DNA from: Clostridia bacterium
GTDB lineage: Bacteria; Bacillota; Clostridia; Oscillospirales; Acutalibacteraceae
Reading direction: 5' to 3'
Length of the DNA: 64,000 nucleotides
NCBI GenBank assembly: GCA_017625435.1
Contig: JAGAKX010000011.1
Span: 124,001-188,000 of the forward strand
In this document: positions 33,861-43,138 of the stretch, one piece after another
Numbering within the stretch: position 1 is the stretch's first letter
How the letters are laid out: each line of letters starts with the position of its first letter
Translations under genes and position numbers: made by a program
The notes under the pieces: generated by a model
Told to the model about the DNA's origin: nothing
Database searches by the model: none
The model's input: the letters and a program-made list of their open reading frames with translations, nothing else

Positions 33861-34946
33861 TCAGTTTTTGCTGGTCTGTCTTTCGCAGTAAATACATCTG
33901 TAGACACCGTTTTCGGGGTCTGTCAGACGGAACTTGTGCTGAAGCTCCTGCTCAATGGACGTTATACACTTACTGTTGTCACAGCGAAGGGTATTATCAA
34001 CAATATAATCTGTATCCGGATGGTAGGCTCTGTCCTTTTCGGCTTCCTCAAGAAGCTTGAGAATCAAAGCCATTCTTATGTATTTACCGTTTAATGCCTG
34101 CTTGAAATAACAGGCTCTCGGGTCTTTGTCAACTCCTACGCTTATTTCGTTTACACGGGGCAGGGGATGCATAATTGTAAGTGTTTCTTTTGCAAGGCAA
34201 AGCTTATCTGTGTCAAGACAGTATGAATCCTTGAGCTTGAGATACTCTTCAAATGTAGGGAAGCGCTCCTGCTGGATTCTTGTCATATAAAGTATGTCAA
34301 GTGAGGGAAGTGCCTCTTCAAGGCTGTGAGTTTCCCGGAAGCTGCCCTCTTTAAGATACTTTTTCTTTATGTTCCCGGGAAGACGAAGCTCTGTAGGGGA
34401 TATAAGCACCACGTTTATGTCTTCGTAACGGGAAAGGGCATATATCAGCGAATGAACGGTTCTGCCGTAACGTAAATCTCCGCAGAAGCCGATTGTGAAG
34501 CCGTGCAAGGAGCCCTTTTCACGGTGTATTGTGAGAAGGTCGGTAAGTGTTTGTGTGGGATGGTTGTGACCGCCGTCGCCTGCATTTATTACAGGAACAT
34601 CTGCATTTTCTGCAGCAACAAAGGGAGCCCCCTCCTTAGGATGGCGCATTGCAATTATATCCGCATAGCAGCTGATAACCTTTGCGGTGTCTGCTACGCT
34701 TTCGCCCTTTGCCGCAGAGGAGCTTGTTGCCTCCGAAAATCCGAGCACACTACCGCCCAGCTCAAGCATTGCAGCTTCAAAGCTGAGTCTTGTTCTTGTA
34801 GAGGGCTCATAGAAAAGTGTGGCAAGCTTCTTGTGTCTGCACTTTTCTGCATATTCGTCGGGATTTGCTATAATATCCTTAGCTGTTTCAATAAGCTCGT
34901 CTATTTCGGGGACGGTTAAATCAAAAATGCTTATAAGACTTCTCAT
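33861..34946 (-). CDS. pyrB: Aspartate carbamoyltransferase with fused PyrI-type zinc domain
   Basis: 361 residues, about 50 longer than usual PyrB. Residues 1-310 are the catalytic subunit, with the carbamoyl-phosphate site EPSTRTRLSFE (about 49-59) and HPTQTLTDL. The extra C-terminal part has Cys322, Cys327, Cys351 and Cys354, spaced Cys-x4-Cys-x23-Cys-x2-Cys, exactly as in the zinc domain of E. coli PyrI (109, 114, 138, 141). The allosteric nucleotide-binding domain of PyrI is missing. The zinc domain may hold catalytic trimers together. Last gene of the pyrimidine operon. Confidence 0.92.
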   Translation of the reverse strand: MRSLISIFDLTVPEIDELIETAKDIIANPDEYAEKCRHKKLATLFYEPSTRTRLSFEAAMLELGGSVLGFSEATSSSAAKGESVADTAKVISCYADIIAMRHPKEGAPFVAAENADVPVINAGDGGHNHPTQTLTDLLTIHREKGSLHGFTIGFCGDLRYGRTVHSLIYALSRYEDINVVLISPTELRLPGNIKKKYLKEGSFRETHSLEEALPSLDILYMTRIQQERFPTFEEYLKLKDSYCLDTDKLCLAKETLTIMHPLPRVNEISVGVDKDPRACYFKQALNGKYIRMALILKLLEEAEKDRAYHPDTDYIVDNTLRCDNSKCITSIEQELQHKFRLTDPENGVYRCIYCERQTSKN

Positions 34947-34979
34947 TTACACCCGTTTCCTTTCTTTTTCTATGCTTTT

Positions 34980-35636
34980 TTATGCTTTTGCACCGTTTAC
35001 AGCAAGGTAAGCCTTGATTCTGTCAACGTTTTCCTTGTTCTTTTCGTCTTCTTCGAGGTATTCGATGATGTCGTAAACATCAACAACGGAATATACAGGG
35101 AAGCCGAATTCTTCTCCTACCTCTGCCATAGCGGACTTTTCGGTCTGACCCTTTTCTTTTCTGTCAACCATAACAAAGCAGGCTGCAACCTTTGTGTCCT
35201 TAAGGGAAGAGAGGATAGCCATGCTTTCTCTTATTGCCGTACCTGCTGTGATAACATCCTCAACGATTACGATTTCTTCGCCGGCAACGGGCTTGTAGCC
35301 TACAAATACACCGCCCTCGCCGTGGTCCTTTTCTTCCTTTCTGTTGAAGAAGAAGGGAACATCAAGATTTTCCTTTGAAAGTGCACATGCAACGGAAACC
35401 GCAATCGGAATGCCCTTGTAAGCGGGACCGTAAAGAACGGTTTTCTTATTGCCGATTTTGTCAAAATATGCCTTGGCGTAGAATTCGCCGAGCTTTGAAA
35501 TCTGATCGCCGGTCTTTATGTCGCCTGCGTTGATGAAATAGGGAATCTTTCTTCCGCTTTTAGCTGTAAAATCACCGAACTTAAGAACGCCTGCGCCCTC
35601 AAGAAACTGTATAAAATCTCTCTTGTAGCTTTCCAT
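34980..35636 (-). CDS. pyrE: Orotate phosphoribosyltransferase
   Basis: Joins orotate to PRPP to give OMP. 218 residues, cytoplasmic. The PRPP loop IVIVEDVITAGTAIRE and the LYGPAYKGIP segment are typical. It begins 11 bp after pyrF in the pyrimidine operon. An acidic helical end (EYLEEDEKNKENVDR) is slightly longer than in Bacillus. Confidence 0.95.
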   Translation of the reverse strand: MESYKRDFIQFLEGAGVLKFGDFTAKSGRKIPYFINAGDIKTGDQISKLGEFYAKAYFDKIGNKKTVLYGPAYKGIPIAVSVACALSKENLDVPFFFNRKEEKDHGEGGVFVGYKPVAGEEIVIVEDVITAGTAIRESMAILSSLKDTKVAACFVMVDRKEKGQTEKSAMAEVGEEFGFPVYSVVDVYDIIEYLEEDEKNKENVDRIKAYLAVNGAKA

Positions 35637-35647
35637 AATTAATCTCC

Positions 35648-36346
35648 TTAACCTACGAATTCTTTAACGCATCTTCTGTATGCTGCAACGGGGTCCTCTG
35701 CTCCCGTGATGGGTCTGCCGACAACGATGTAATCCGAACCGATAAGCTTTGCCTGCTCGGGAGTCATAACTCTCTTCTGGTCACCGATTTCTCCGTCAGC
35801 AAAGCGTACTCCGGGAGTAACCGTTACGAAATCCTTGCCGCATACGGTGTGCACCTTTTCTGCCTCGAGGGGAGAGCATACAACACCGTCAAGACCTGCC
35901 TTTTTAGCGTTCTCGGCATAATGCATAACAACCTTGTCAATAGGCTCTCTAATAAGAAGGTCGTTTTCCATAGCCTCCTGGTCTGTAGAAGTAAGCTGTG
36001 TAACCGCAATGAGAATGGGACGTGTGCCGTCTTCTCTTGTGAGACCTTCAATTGCAGCCTCCATCATTCTTATTGTTCCTGCTGCGTGAAGGTTTGTCAT
36101 ATCAACATCAAGTCCCGAAAGAACAGCCATTGACTTTTTTACTGTGTTAGGGATGTCGTGAAGCTTGAGGTCAAGGAATATCTTGTGGCCTCTGGCTTTG
36201 ATTTCTTTAACGATTTCAGGGCCTGCGCCGTAGAAAAGCTCCATGCCTATTTTTACGAAAGGCTTCTCCTCTGTAAACAGATCAAGAAAGCTCATAACCT
36301 TTTCCTTGTTCGGAAAATCGCAGGCGATAATTACGTCTTTACCCAT
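35648..36346 (-). CDS. pyrF: Orotidine-5'-phosphate decarboxylase
   Basis: Final step to UMP. 232 residues, TIM-barrel, of the Bacillus/E. coli group. [10 protein letters not shown] at the start, the catalytic [12 protein letters not shown] (Asp-x-Lys-x2-Asp) and the phosphate loop [13 protein letters not shown] are all present. Its start overlaps the pyrD stop by one base, indicating translational coupling. Confidence 0.96.
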   Translation of the reverse strand: MGKDVIIACDFPNKEKVMSFLDLFTEEKPFVKIGMELFYGAGPEIVKEIKARGHKIFLDLKLHDIPNTVKKSMAVLSGLDVDMTNLHAAGTIRMMEAAIEGLTREDGTRPILIAVTQLTSTDQEAMENDLLIREPIDKVVMHYAENAKKAGLDGVVCSPLEAEKVHTVCGKDFVTVTPGVRFADGEIGDQKRVMTPEQAKLIGSDYIVVGRPITGAEDPVAAYRRCVKEFVG

Positions 36347-37257
36347 TATTTTGCTCCTCCTATTATATCTGAAAGTGAATTTATTCCGTATTTCTCCATA
36401 ACCATCGGAAGGTCATTTATTATATCTCTTGCACAGAAGGGGTCAATAAGATTCTGTGCACCGATTTCAACTGCCGTAGCACCTGCAAGCATAAGCTCAA
36501 TAACATCCTCAGCCTTTGAAACACCGCCCATACCTACAACGGGAATGTTAACGGCATTGGCGACCTGATAAACCATTCTTACCGCAACGGGGAATATGGC
36601 GCTGCCTGAAAAACCGCCCATTTTGTTTGCAATTACGGGCTTTTTTGTCTTAAGGTCAATTCTCATGCCGAGAAGTGTATTTATAAGGCTTATGCCGTCG
36701 GCTCCTGCTTCCTCGCAGGCCTTTGCAATGCTTACGATGTCTGTTACGTTGGGGGAAAGCTTGATGATTACGGGCTTGGTTGTAACCTTTTTTACTGCTT
36801 TGGTTACCTCTGCCGCAGCCTCGGGGGAAGTGCCGAAGCTCATACCGCCGCCGTGAACATTGGGACAGCTGACATTTACTTCAAGCCAGCCTACCTCTTC
36901 GCATTTGTCAAGCTTTTCGCAGGTGTAGGCATAGTCCTCAATTGAAAAACCGCTGACATTAGCCATAACCTTCTTACGGAAGACCTTTCTCATTTTAGGA
37001 AGCTCTTCCGAAATTACCTTCTCAACACCGGGATTCTGAAGTCCGACGGCATTTATCATACCGGCGGTACACTCCGCAATTCTGGGAGTGGGATTTCCGA
37101 ATCTGGGATCCTTTGTTGTTCCCTTGAAGGAGAAAGTTCCGAGAATATTTATATCGTAAAGCTCGGCAAATTCATAGCCGTAGCCGAAGGTACCGCTTGC
37201 GGGGATAACGGGATTATCAAGAGTTATTCCGCAAAGGTCAACACTCATTTTTCCCAT
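36346..37257 (-). CDS. pyrD: Dihydroorotate dehydrogenase 1B, catalytic subunit
   Basis: 303-residue FMN enzyme oxidising dihydroorotate to orotate. Class 1B is indicated by the adjacent pyrK electron-transfer gene and by the Cys in the [11 protein letters not shown] active-site loop. [13 protein letters not shown] and [13 protein letters not shown] are typical. Its ATG at 37257 is inside the end of pyrK (13-bp overlap) behind GAAGGAGGAG. Confidence 0.96.
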   Translation of the reverse strand: MGKMSVDLCGITLDNPVIPASGTFGYGYEFAELYDINILGTFSFKGTTKDPRFGNPTPRIAECTAGMINAVGLQNPGVEKVISEELPKMRKVFRKKVMANVSGFSIEDYAYTCEKLDKCEEVGWLEVNVSCPNVHGGGMSFGTSPEAAAEVTKAVKKVTTKPVIIKLSPNVTDIVSIAKACEEAGADGISLINTLLGMRIDLKTKKPVIANKMGGFSGSAIFPVAVRMVYQVANAVNIPVVGMGGVSKAEDVIELMLAGATAVEIGAQNLIDPFCARDIINDLPMVMEKYGINSLSDIIGGAK

Positions 37258-37982
37258 ATTATCTCCTCCTTCTTAAGGACGGGACCGTCCTTGCATATTC
37301 TCTTGTTGCCGTAAAGTGTCTTGCAGGAGCATCCCATACAGGCACCGAAGCCGCAGCCCATTCTCTCTTCAAAGCTGAACTGTCCTTCAATAGATGTTGC
37401 GTTGTAAAGTGCTTTCAGCATAGGCTCGGGACCGCAGGTGTAGAAATAAGCTGCATCGGGGAAGCTTTCAAGGGCATTTGTAACAAATCCCTTAACTCCG
37501 CGGCTGCCGTCAACAGTCGTAACGGTAACGTCACAGCCGAGAGCCTTGAATTCCTCTTCAAAGAACACTTCGCTTTCCGTGTTGAAGCCGAGAATCACAC
37601 CGACCTTCTTACCTTCTTTAATAAGCTTTTTTGCAAGCATATAAAGGGGAGGTACACCGACACCGCCGCCCACAAGAAGTACATTTTCTCCCGAAAGGGA
37701 GGTGTCGTAGCCGTTGCCGAGGCCTGTAAGAATATCAAGAGTGCCGCTTTTCATTTCCTTCATCTGCTCGGTACCCGTGCCTACAACCTTGTAGATGATT
37801 GTAAGTACATTCCCCTCAACATCGTTTACGGAAATGGGACGTCTGAGGAAAAGACCGTCGAGCTTGATATTAACAAACTGACCGGGGGCTGTTATATCTG
37901 AGGTGTCTCCCTCAAGACGCATAAGATATACGTCTTTTGTGAGGGGACGGTTCTCTTTGATTGTAAATAAACTTTGTTTCAT
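37245..37982 (-). CDS. pyrK: Dihydroorotate dehydrogenase electron transfer subunit
   Basis: 245-residue FAD and 2Fe-2S protein that passes electrons from PyrD to NAD. It has a ferredoxin-reductase fold with FAD-site RRPISV and the NAD loop LLVGGGVGVPPLY. The C-terminal ERMGCGFGACMGCSCK together with a later RICKDGPV supplies four Cys for the cluster. Overlaps pyrD by 13 bp and lies 9 bp after carB. Confidence 0.96.
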   Translation of the reverse strand: MKQSLFTIKENRPLTKDVYLMRLEGDTSDITAPGQFVNIKLDGLFLRRPISVNDVEGNVLTIIYKVVGTGTEQMKEMKSGTLDILTGLGNGYDTSLSGENVLLVGGGVGVPPLYMLAKKLIKEGKKVGVILGFNTESEVFFEEEFKALGCDVTVTTVDGSRGVKGFVTNALESFPDAAYFYTCGPEPMLKALYNATSIEGQFSFEERMGCGFGACMGCSCKTLYGNKRICKDGPVLKKEEIIWEK

Positions 37983-37991
37983 TTGTGCTCC

Positions 37992-40900
37992 TTATGCATC
38001 AATTGTTGAAATACAGAGTGTTGTTTCTTCAAGAACATCAAGAAGAACGCTTACCGTGTCGAGAGCCGTAAAGAGTGTGATGTTATTCTCTGTTGCATAT
38101 CTTCTGATTTCGTGTCCGTCGCTCATAGGTCCGTTTGAGCCGATATCTCTTGTATTGATAACATAAGCTATATGACCCTGACGGATAGCATCAATTATTT
38201 CGGTGCTGCCTTCGCTTATTTTCTTGTGCACGTGAGTTCTGATGCCGTGTGCCTTGAGGAATGCCGCTGTGCCTTCAGTTGCTTCGATGTTGAAGCCGAG
38301 CTTATAGAATCTTCTGATAAGAGGAAGTGCTTCTTCCTTGTCCTTATCGGCAATTGTTGCAAATACGGTACCGTAGTTCTGAAGCTTTGTGCCTGCAGCC
38401 TGAAGTGCCTTATAAACTGCACGGTAAAGCTTGTCGTCATAACCGATTGCTTCGCCGGTGGACTTCATTTCGGGGGACAGATATGCGTCAAGTCCTCTGA
38501 TTTTTGAGAAGGAGAATACGGGAACCTTTACGTACCATCTCTTCTTTTCATCGGGATAAATTCCGAATATGCCCTGTTCCTTAAGGGATTTGCCCATAAT
38601 TACCTCGGTTGCTATATCTGCAAGTGAGTAGCCTGTTGCCTTTGAAAGGAAGGGAACAGTACGTGAGGAACGGGGGTTAACTTCAATGATGTAAACATCG
38701 TCGTGCTCGTCAACAATGAACTGAATGTTGTAAAGACCCTTGATGCCGATGCCGAGACCGAGCTTCTTTGCATACTGCAGGATTGTGCCTTTGACCTTAT
38801 CGGATACTGAGAAAGTGGGATATACGCTTATTGAGTCACCGGAGTGGATACCCGTTCTTTCGATAAGCTCCATAATACCGGGAACGAAAACGTCAATGCC
38901 GTCGCAGATAGCGTCAACCTCAACTTCCTTACCCTGAATGTATTTGTCAACAAGCACGGGCTTGTCCTCGTCGATTTCAACGGCTGTCTTGAGGTAATGT
39001 CTTAACTGTTCTTCGTTTGCAACAATCTGCATAGCGCGTCCGCCGAGAACGAAGGAGGGACGGACAAGTACGGGGTAGCCGATTTCAGCAGCGGCTGCAA
39101 TGCCGTCTTCAATCTTGGTAACAGCCTTACCCTTTGCACGGGGAATGTTAAGTTCGTTAAGAAGATTTTCAAATGCGTTACGGTCCTCTGCACGGTCAAT
39201 AGCAGCGCAGTCCGTACCGATGATTCTGACACCTCTGTCGTGAAGAGGCTGAGCAAGGTTAATGGCAGTCTGACCGCCGAGGGAAGCTACAACACCTTCG
39301 GGCTTTTCGAATTCAACGATGTTCATAACATCTTCGGGAGTAAGAGGCTCGAAATAAAGCTTGTCCGCAGTTGTGTAGTCGGTGGAAACTGTTTCGGGGT
39401 TGTTATTTATAATAATTGCCTCGTAGCCTACATTCTTGATTGTCATAACAGCGTGTACGGTAGAATAGTCAAATTCAACACCCTGACCGATACGGATAGG
39501 ACCTGCACCGAGAACGATAATCTTCTTTCTGTCGGTAAGACGGGAGGCATTTTCGCCTGTGTAGGAGGAGTAGAAGTAAGGAATGTAAGCACCTGTGTGG
39601 CAGGTATCAACCATCTTGAATACGGGGAAGAGGTTGTTTTCCTTACGCATATTGTAAACGTCTGCTTCGGAGCATTTCCAGAGACGTGCTATATACTTGT
39701 CTCCGAAGCCCATCTTCTTTGCTTCGGTGAGGATTTCGATATCCTTCTTTACACGAAGCTTTTCTTCCATATCAATGATGTTCTTGAATGCCTGAAGGAA
39801 GAAGGGGGTAATCATTGTGATTTCGTTAATCTTTTCAACGGAAACACCGTGATAGAGAAGCTCGGCGATAGCAAAGATGTTGTCTGCACGGAATTCCTTT
39901 ATGTATTCAAGAAGCTCGTCAACACTCATATTGTCGAACTTTGAAAGATAGATGTGGTCAGCGCCGATTTCAAGTGAACGGATTCCCTTGAGAAGTGCTT
40001 CCTCAAGATTTGAACCGATGCCCATAATTTCACCGGTAGCCTTCATCTGTGTGCCCAGTGTATTGGGAGCACCTGCAAACTTATCGAAGGGGAAGCGGGG
40101 CAGCTTTGCAATAACGTAGTCAAGGCTGGGCTCAAATGCTGCATTTGTATTGGCAATCTGGATATCTTCGAGAGCCATACCCACGGCAATTTTAGCGGTT
40201 ACGCGTGCGATAGGATAACCTGAAGCCTTTGATGCAAGAGCCGATGAACGTGAAACTCTGGGGTTAACCTCGATAAGGTAATACTCCGAAGTGTGGGGGT
40301 GAAGAGCGAACTGAACATTGCATCCGCCTTCGATTTTAAGCTCCTTGATAAGCTTTATTGCGGAATCGTTCAGCATTTTTTCGTCTTCCTTGCTGAGTGT
40401 CATAATGGGAGCCACAACGCAGGAGTCGCCTGTGTGAACACCTACGGGGTCAATGTTTTCCATTCCGCAGATGGTAATTGCATGGTCATTGCCGTCACGC
40501 ATAACCTCAAATTCGATTTCCTTATAGCCCTTAACACTCTTTTCGATAAGAACCTGATGAACGGGGGAGAGCTTGAAAGCGTTTGTGCCGACCTCAATAA
40601 GCTCTTCTTCATTATAAGCAAAGCCGCCGCCCGTACCGCCGAGAGTGAATGCGGGACGAAGTACAACGGGATAGCCGATTCTTTTGGCTGCAGCCTTTGC
40701 TTCATCAAGAGAATATGTGATTTCGGAGGGAATTGTAGGCTCTCCTACAGACTGGCAGAGCTCCTTGAAAAGCTCTCTGTCTTCTGCTCTTTCAATGCTT
40801 TCGCTGCTTGTTCCGAGAAGCTCAACGCCGCACTCTTTAAGAACGCCCTTCTTTTCAAGCTGCATAGCAAGGTTAAGACCTGTCTGACCGCCGATGCCGG

Positions 40901-41162
40901 GGATTATTGCATCGGGACGCTCGTGACGGATAATCTTTGCTACGTATTCGAGTGTCAGAGGCTCCATATAAACCTTATCTGCGATAATTGTATCAGTCAT
41001 AATGGTAGCAGGATTGGAGTTGCAGAGAACTACCTCATAGCCTTCCTCCTTGAGAGCAAGACAAGCCTGAGTGCCCGCATAGTCAAATTCGGCAGCCTGT
41101 CCGATAACTATGGGGCCTGAGCCGATAATCATAATCTTTTTGATGTCTGTTCTTTTAGCCAT
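37992..41162 (-). CDS. carB: Carbamoyl-phosphate synthase large subunit
   Basis: 1056 residues, two homologous ATP-grasp halves (starts near MIIGSGPIVIGQ and VLGAGPIRIGQGVEFDY) and a C-terminal allosteric MGS-like domain. Makes carbamoyl phosphate for PyrB from ammonia, bicarbonate and two ATP. The glutaminase partner CarA is not in this operon or window, which is unusual since carA normally precedes carB. The next gene in front is pyrC, ending 12 bp before it. Confidence 0.97.
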   Translation of the reverse strand: MAKRTDIKKIMIIGSGPIVIGQAAEFDYAGTQACLALKEEGYEVVLCNSNPATIMTDTIIADKVYMEPLTLEYVAKIIRHERPDAIIPGIGGQTGLNLAMQLEKKGVLKECGVELLGTSSESIERAEDRELFKELCQSVGEPTIPSEITYSLDEAKAAAKRIGYPVVLRPAFTLGGTGGGFAYNEEELIEVGTNAFKLSPVHQVLIEKSVKGYKEIEFEVMRDGNDHAITICGMENIDPVGVHTGDSCVVAPIMTLSKEDEKMLNDSAIKLIKELKIEGGCNVQFALHPHTSEYYLIEVNPRVSRSSALASKASGYPIARVTAKIAVGMALEDIQIANTNAAFEPSLDYVIAKLPRFPFDKFAGAPNTLGTQMKATGEIMGIGSNLEEALLKGIRSLEIGADHIYLSKFDNMSVDELLEYIKEFRADNIFAIAELLYHGVSVEKINEITMITPFFLQAFKNIIDMEEKLRVKKDIEILTEAKKMGFGDKYIARLWKCSEADVYNMRKENNLFPVFKMVDTCHTGAYIPYFYSSYTGENASRLTDRKKIIVLGAGPIRIGQGVEFDYSTVHAVMTIKNVGYEAIIINNNPETVSTDYTTADKLYFEPLTPEDVMNIVEFEKPEGVVASLGGQTAINLAQPLHDRGVRIIGTDCAAIDRAEDRNAFENLLNELNIPRAKGKAVTKIEDGIAAAAEIGYPVLVRPSFVLGGRAMQIVANEEQLRHYLKTAVEIDEDKPVLVDKYIQGKEVEVDAICDGIDVFVPGIMELIERTGIHSGDSISVYPTFSVSDKVKGTILQYAKKLGLGIGIKGLYNIQFIVDEHDDVYIIEVNPRSSRTVPFLSKATGYSLADIATEVIMGKSLKEQGIFGIYPDEKKRWYVKVPVFSFSKIRGLDAYLSPEMKSTGEAIGYDDKLYRAVYKALQAAGTKLQNYGTVFATIADKDKEEALPLIRRFYKLGFNIEATEGTAAFLKAHGIRTHVHKKISEGSTEIIDAIRQGHIAYVINTRDIGSNGPMSDGHEIRRYATENNITLFTALDTVSVLLDVLEETTLCISTIDA

Positions 41163-41174
41163 AAAATTCTCTCC

Positions 41175-42401
41175 TTATATGTTCTGATGTTCATAAACTG
41201 TTTTATTGCCGGAAACCGTCAGCATACAAACGCCTGACAGTTTCGCCCCCGTGAAGGGTGTTGCTCTTCCCTTTGAAAGGAATTCTTCGGAATTTACCGT
41301 AAACTCTTTATTGAGGTCCCATACGGTAAAGCTGCCGTCAAAGGGGATTCCGAAACGCTTGCGGGGATTTATTGCCATAAGCTCAATAAGCTTTTCGAGG
41401 CTTATTTCACCGGTTTTTACAAAGTTTGTATACATAACGGAAAAGGATGTTTCAAGTCCCACGATTCCGAAGGAGCTGCCTTCAAGTCCCTTACTTTTCT
41501 CTTCCGCCGAGTGGGGAGCGTGGTCCGTTGCAATCATATCAATTGTTCCGTCTTTAATGCCTTCTATGAGAGCCAGTCTGTCTTCCTTGTCTCTTAAAGG
41601 CGGATTCATTTTGAATCTTCCGTCCTCCTGCAGGTCCGAGTCATCCATTACAAGGTAGTGGGGACCAGTTTCGCAGGTGACATCAAGTCCTTCCTTTTTT
41701 GCCTGTCTTATAAGCTCAACGCTTTCCTTTGCGGAAATGTGGCATACGTGGTAAGCACATCCCGTTTCTCGGACAAGCTGCAGGTCTCTTTCAATCTGCT
41801 TCCATTCGCTTTCAGAACAGATTCCTCTGTGACCGTGTTCTTCGGCATATCTGCCTTTGTGTATATATCCGCCCTCAAGCAGGTCATTCACCTCGCAGTG
41901 AGCTGCTATTATCTTTCCGAGCTTTTTTGCTTTAAGCATTGCTTCACGCATCATACCGTCGGACTGTACGCCTCTGCCGTCGTCGGAGAAGGCAACACAG
42001 TACTGTGCGAGTCCTTCCATATCCGAAAGGATTTCTCCTTTTTCGCCTACGGTAATTGAAGCGTAAGGATAAACCTTTATTGTCGCATCCTTCTTTATTG
42101 CATCAAGCTGAAGCTTCATATTATCAATGCTGTCGGGGACGGGGGAGAGGTTCGGCATTGTGCATACTGCCGTGTAACCGCCGTGAGAAGCCGAGAGACT
42201 GCCGCTTTTCATATCCTCTTTATAAGAAAAACCCGGTTCGCGAAAATGCACATGCACATCGCAGAAACCGGGAAAGACAGTATATTTAAAGTCGTTGTAC
42301 TTCTCGAAGACAGAGGAAACAGAAAATAAATCACCCGTGCCGGTTTCAAAACCGGGGAGAACCGATGAACCTATTACGTTTGCTTTAATTGCCTTCGTCA
42401 T
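41175..42401 (-). CDS. pyrC: Dihydroorotase
   Basis: Third step of UMP synthesis, a zinc amidohydrolase of 408 residues. The first metal site is DVHVHFREPGF; the second-half signature MIATDHAPHS is intact, and further His ligands follow in HVCHISAKE. A longer frame to 42521 runs through the leader RNA; the ATG at 42401 with AAAGGA five bases upstream is preferred over the ATG at 42416. First gene of the pyrimidine operon. Confidence 0.94.
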   Translation of the reverse strand: MTKAIKANVIGSSVLPGFETGTGDLFSVSSVFEKYNDFKYTVFPGFCDVHVHFREPGFSYKEDMKSGSLSASHGGYTAVCTMPNLSPVPDSIDNMKLQLDAIKKDATIKVYPYASITVGEKGEILSDMEGLAQYCVAFSDDGRGVQSDGMMREAMLKAKKLGKIIAAHCEVNDLLEGGYIHKGRYAEEHGHRGICSESEWKQIERDLQLVRETGCAYHVCHISAKESVELIRQAKKEGLDVTCETGPHYLVMDDSDLQEDGRFKMNPPLRDKEDRLALIEGIKDGTIDMIATDHAPHSAEEKSKGLEGSSFGIVGLETSFSVMYTNFVKTGEISLEKLIELMAINPRKRFGIPFDGSFTVWDLNKEFTVNSEEFLSKGRATPFTGAKLSGVCMLTVSGNKTVYEHQNI

Positions 42402-42419
42402 CTTTTTTCCTTTCATTCT

Positions 42420-42487
42420 CCGGTCAATACCGGGACATAAAACAACAGCGAAAACACTACTGTATTTTCGCATTGTCCCGTTGCCGG
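42420..42487 (-). ncRNA. Structured leader of the pyrimidine operon
   Basis: Three nested stems on the minus-strand RNA: CCGG with CCGG (42487-42484, 42423-42420), CGGGACA with TGTCCCG (42480-42474, 42437-42431) and GCGAAAA with TTTTCGC (42471-42465, 42454-42448). There is a 10-nt internal bulge on the 3' side. The SD follows immediately and is not in the stem, and no T-run terminator follows. It lacks the PyrR-binding consensus I would expect. It may be a regulatory RNA of an unrecognised class. Confidence 0.6.
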
Positions 42488-42511
42488 AAACAGTTCGTTT
42501 TGTTGTTAGAT

Positions 42512-42540
42512 ATTCTATCACGAAGCCCCCCGTTTGTCAA
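42512..42540 (-). promoter_or_regulatory. Promoter of the pyrimidine operon
   Basis: Minus-strand TTGACA (42540-42535) and TAGAAT (42517-42512), 17 bp apart. Start point near 42505, giving a leader of about 104 nt before pyrC. Confidence 0.8.
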
Positions 42541-42621
42541 CTTGAAATCAGTATAATTATTAACTTTCTTATAATATACAGTTTGTATGAAATTTGACCT
42601 GTGATTTTTGTTTAAAAGATA

Positions 42622-42665
42622 AAAAATCTGCCGTCCTCAGAGGTGTCTGTAAACGGCAGATTTTT
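42622..42665. terminator. Terminator after the small lipoprotein gene
   Basis: AAAAATCTGCCGT (42622-42634) and its exact complement (42653-42665) form a 13-bp stem with an 18-nt loop and A/T runs at both ends, so it can work in both directions. The 42541-42621 gap beyond holds no gene I can support. Confidence 0.85.
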
Positions 42666-42673
42666 ATGTTTTT

Positions 42674-42895
42674 TTACCCTACATAGAATATGCTTTCTTC
42701 TGCATTTTCCGTAGTGTTCTGTGCTTCTTCCGTTCCTGCAAAAACGTCTTCCGTGAGTGTTTCTTCGGTGCCGTTCGCGGGAGCGAGAGTTGTCTCTTCG
42801 GCTGTCGTTTCTTCTCCTGCCGGGGATGCCGTGCAGGCAGAGAAAATCAGGGAAAATGCTGTAAGAACCGTAAGTAAAACTGCAATTTTTTTCAT
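42674..42895 (-). CDS. Small Thr/Glu-rich lipoprotein
   Basis: 73 residues. A lipoprotein signal ends in lipobox IFSAC (Cys at 21), so the mature part of about 53 residues is membrane-anchored and extracellular. The rest is low-complexity Thr/Glu/Ala, without a recognisable domain. The ATG at 42895 has AGGAGG before it; an upstream start (42937) crosses that site and is not used. It has its own terminator. Similar tiny acidic lipoproteins are common and of unknown role. Confidence 0.65.
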   Translation of the reverse strand: MKKIAVLLTVLTAFSLIFSACTASPAGEETTAEETTLAPANGTEETLTEDVFAGTEEAQNTTENAEESIFYVG

Positions 42896-43040
42896 TTTTT
42901 TTGCCTCCTGAAAAGTTGTGCGGAAGTTTTCCGTCACACTAAATTTATGCTCCGGGAGGCTGAAAAAACAACACTTTTCTGTCGATTGAAAAAATTTTAC
43001 GAAAATATTTGAAAAAAATAAAAAAATATGCTAAAACCCC

Positions 43041-43069
43041 TTGATTTTTAAGGAAGTATTATATATAAT
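43041..43069 (+). promoter_or_regulatory. Promoter of the mraZ/dcw cluster
   Basis: TTGATT (43041-43046) and TATAAT (43064-43069), 17-bp spacer, giving a leader of about 63 nt before mraZ. The leader has GGGTG repeats (TTGGGTGTC near 43112) that could be MraZ-binding sites, since MraZ is known to bind TGGG-type direct repeats at its own promoter; this is inferred. Confidence 0.75.
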
Positions 43070-43138
43070 GAAGTTAAAAATTGGAGCTGATTGGGCTTCG
43101 CATGAGGTTCATTGGGTGTCAGAAAGGAAGTGAAACGA

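Noticed and set aside
40293-41120. Long open frame (275 codons) opposite carB on the + strand
   Set aside because: It lies fully antisense to a well-conserved carB segment, its Cys/Phe/Asn-rich composition is typical of shadow frames, and no ribosome site or motif supports it. The same applies to frames at 39240-39944 (+) and 60631-61371 (-).
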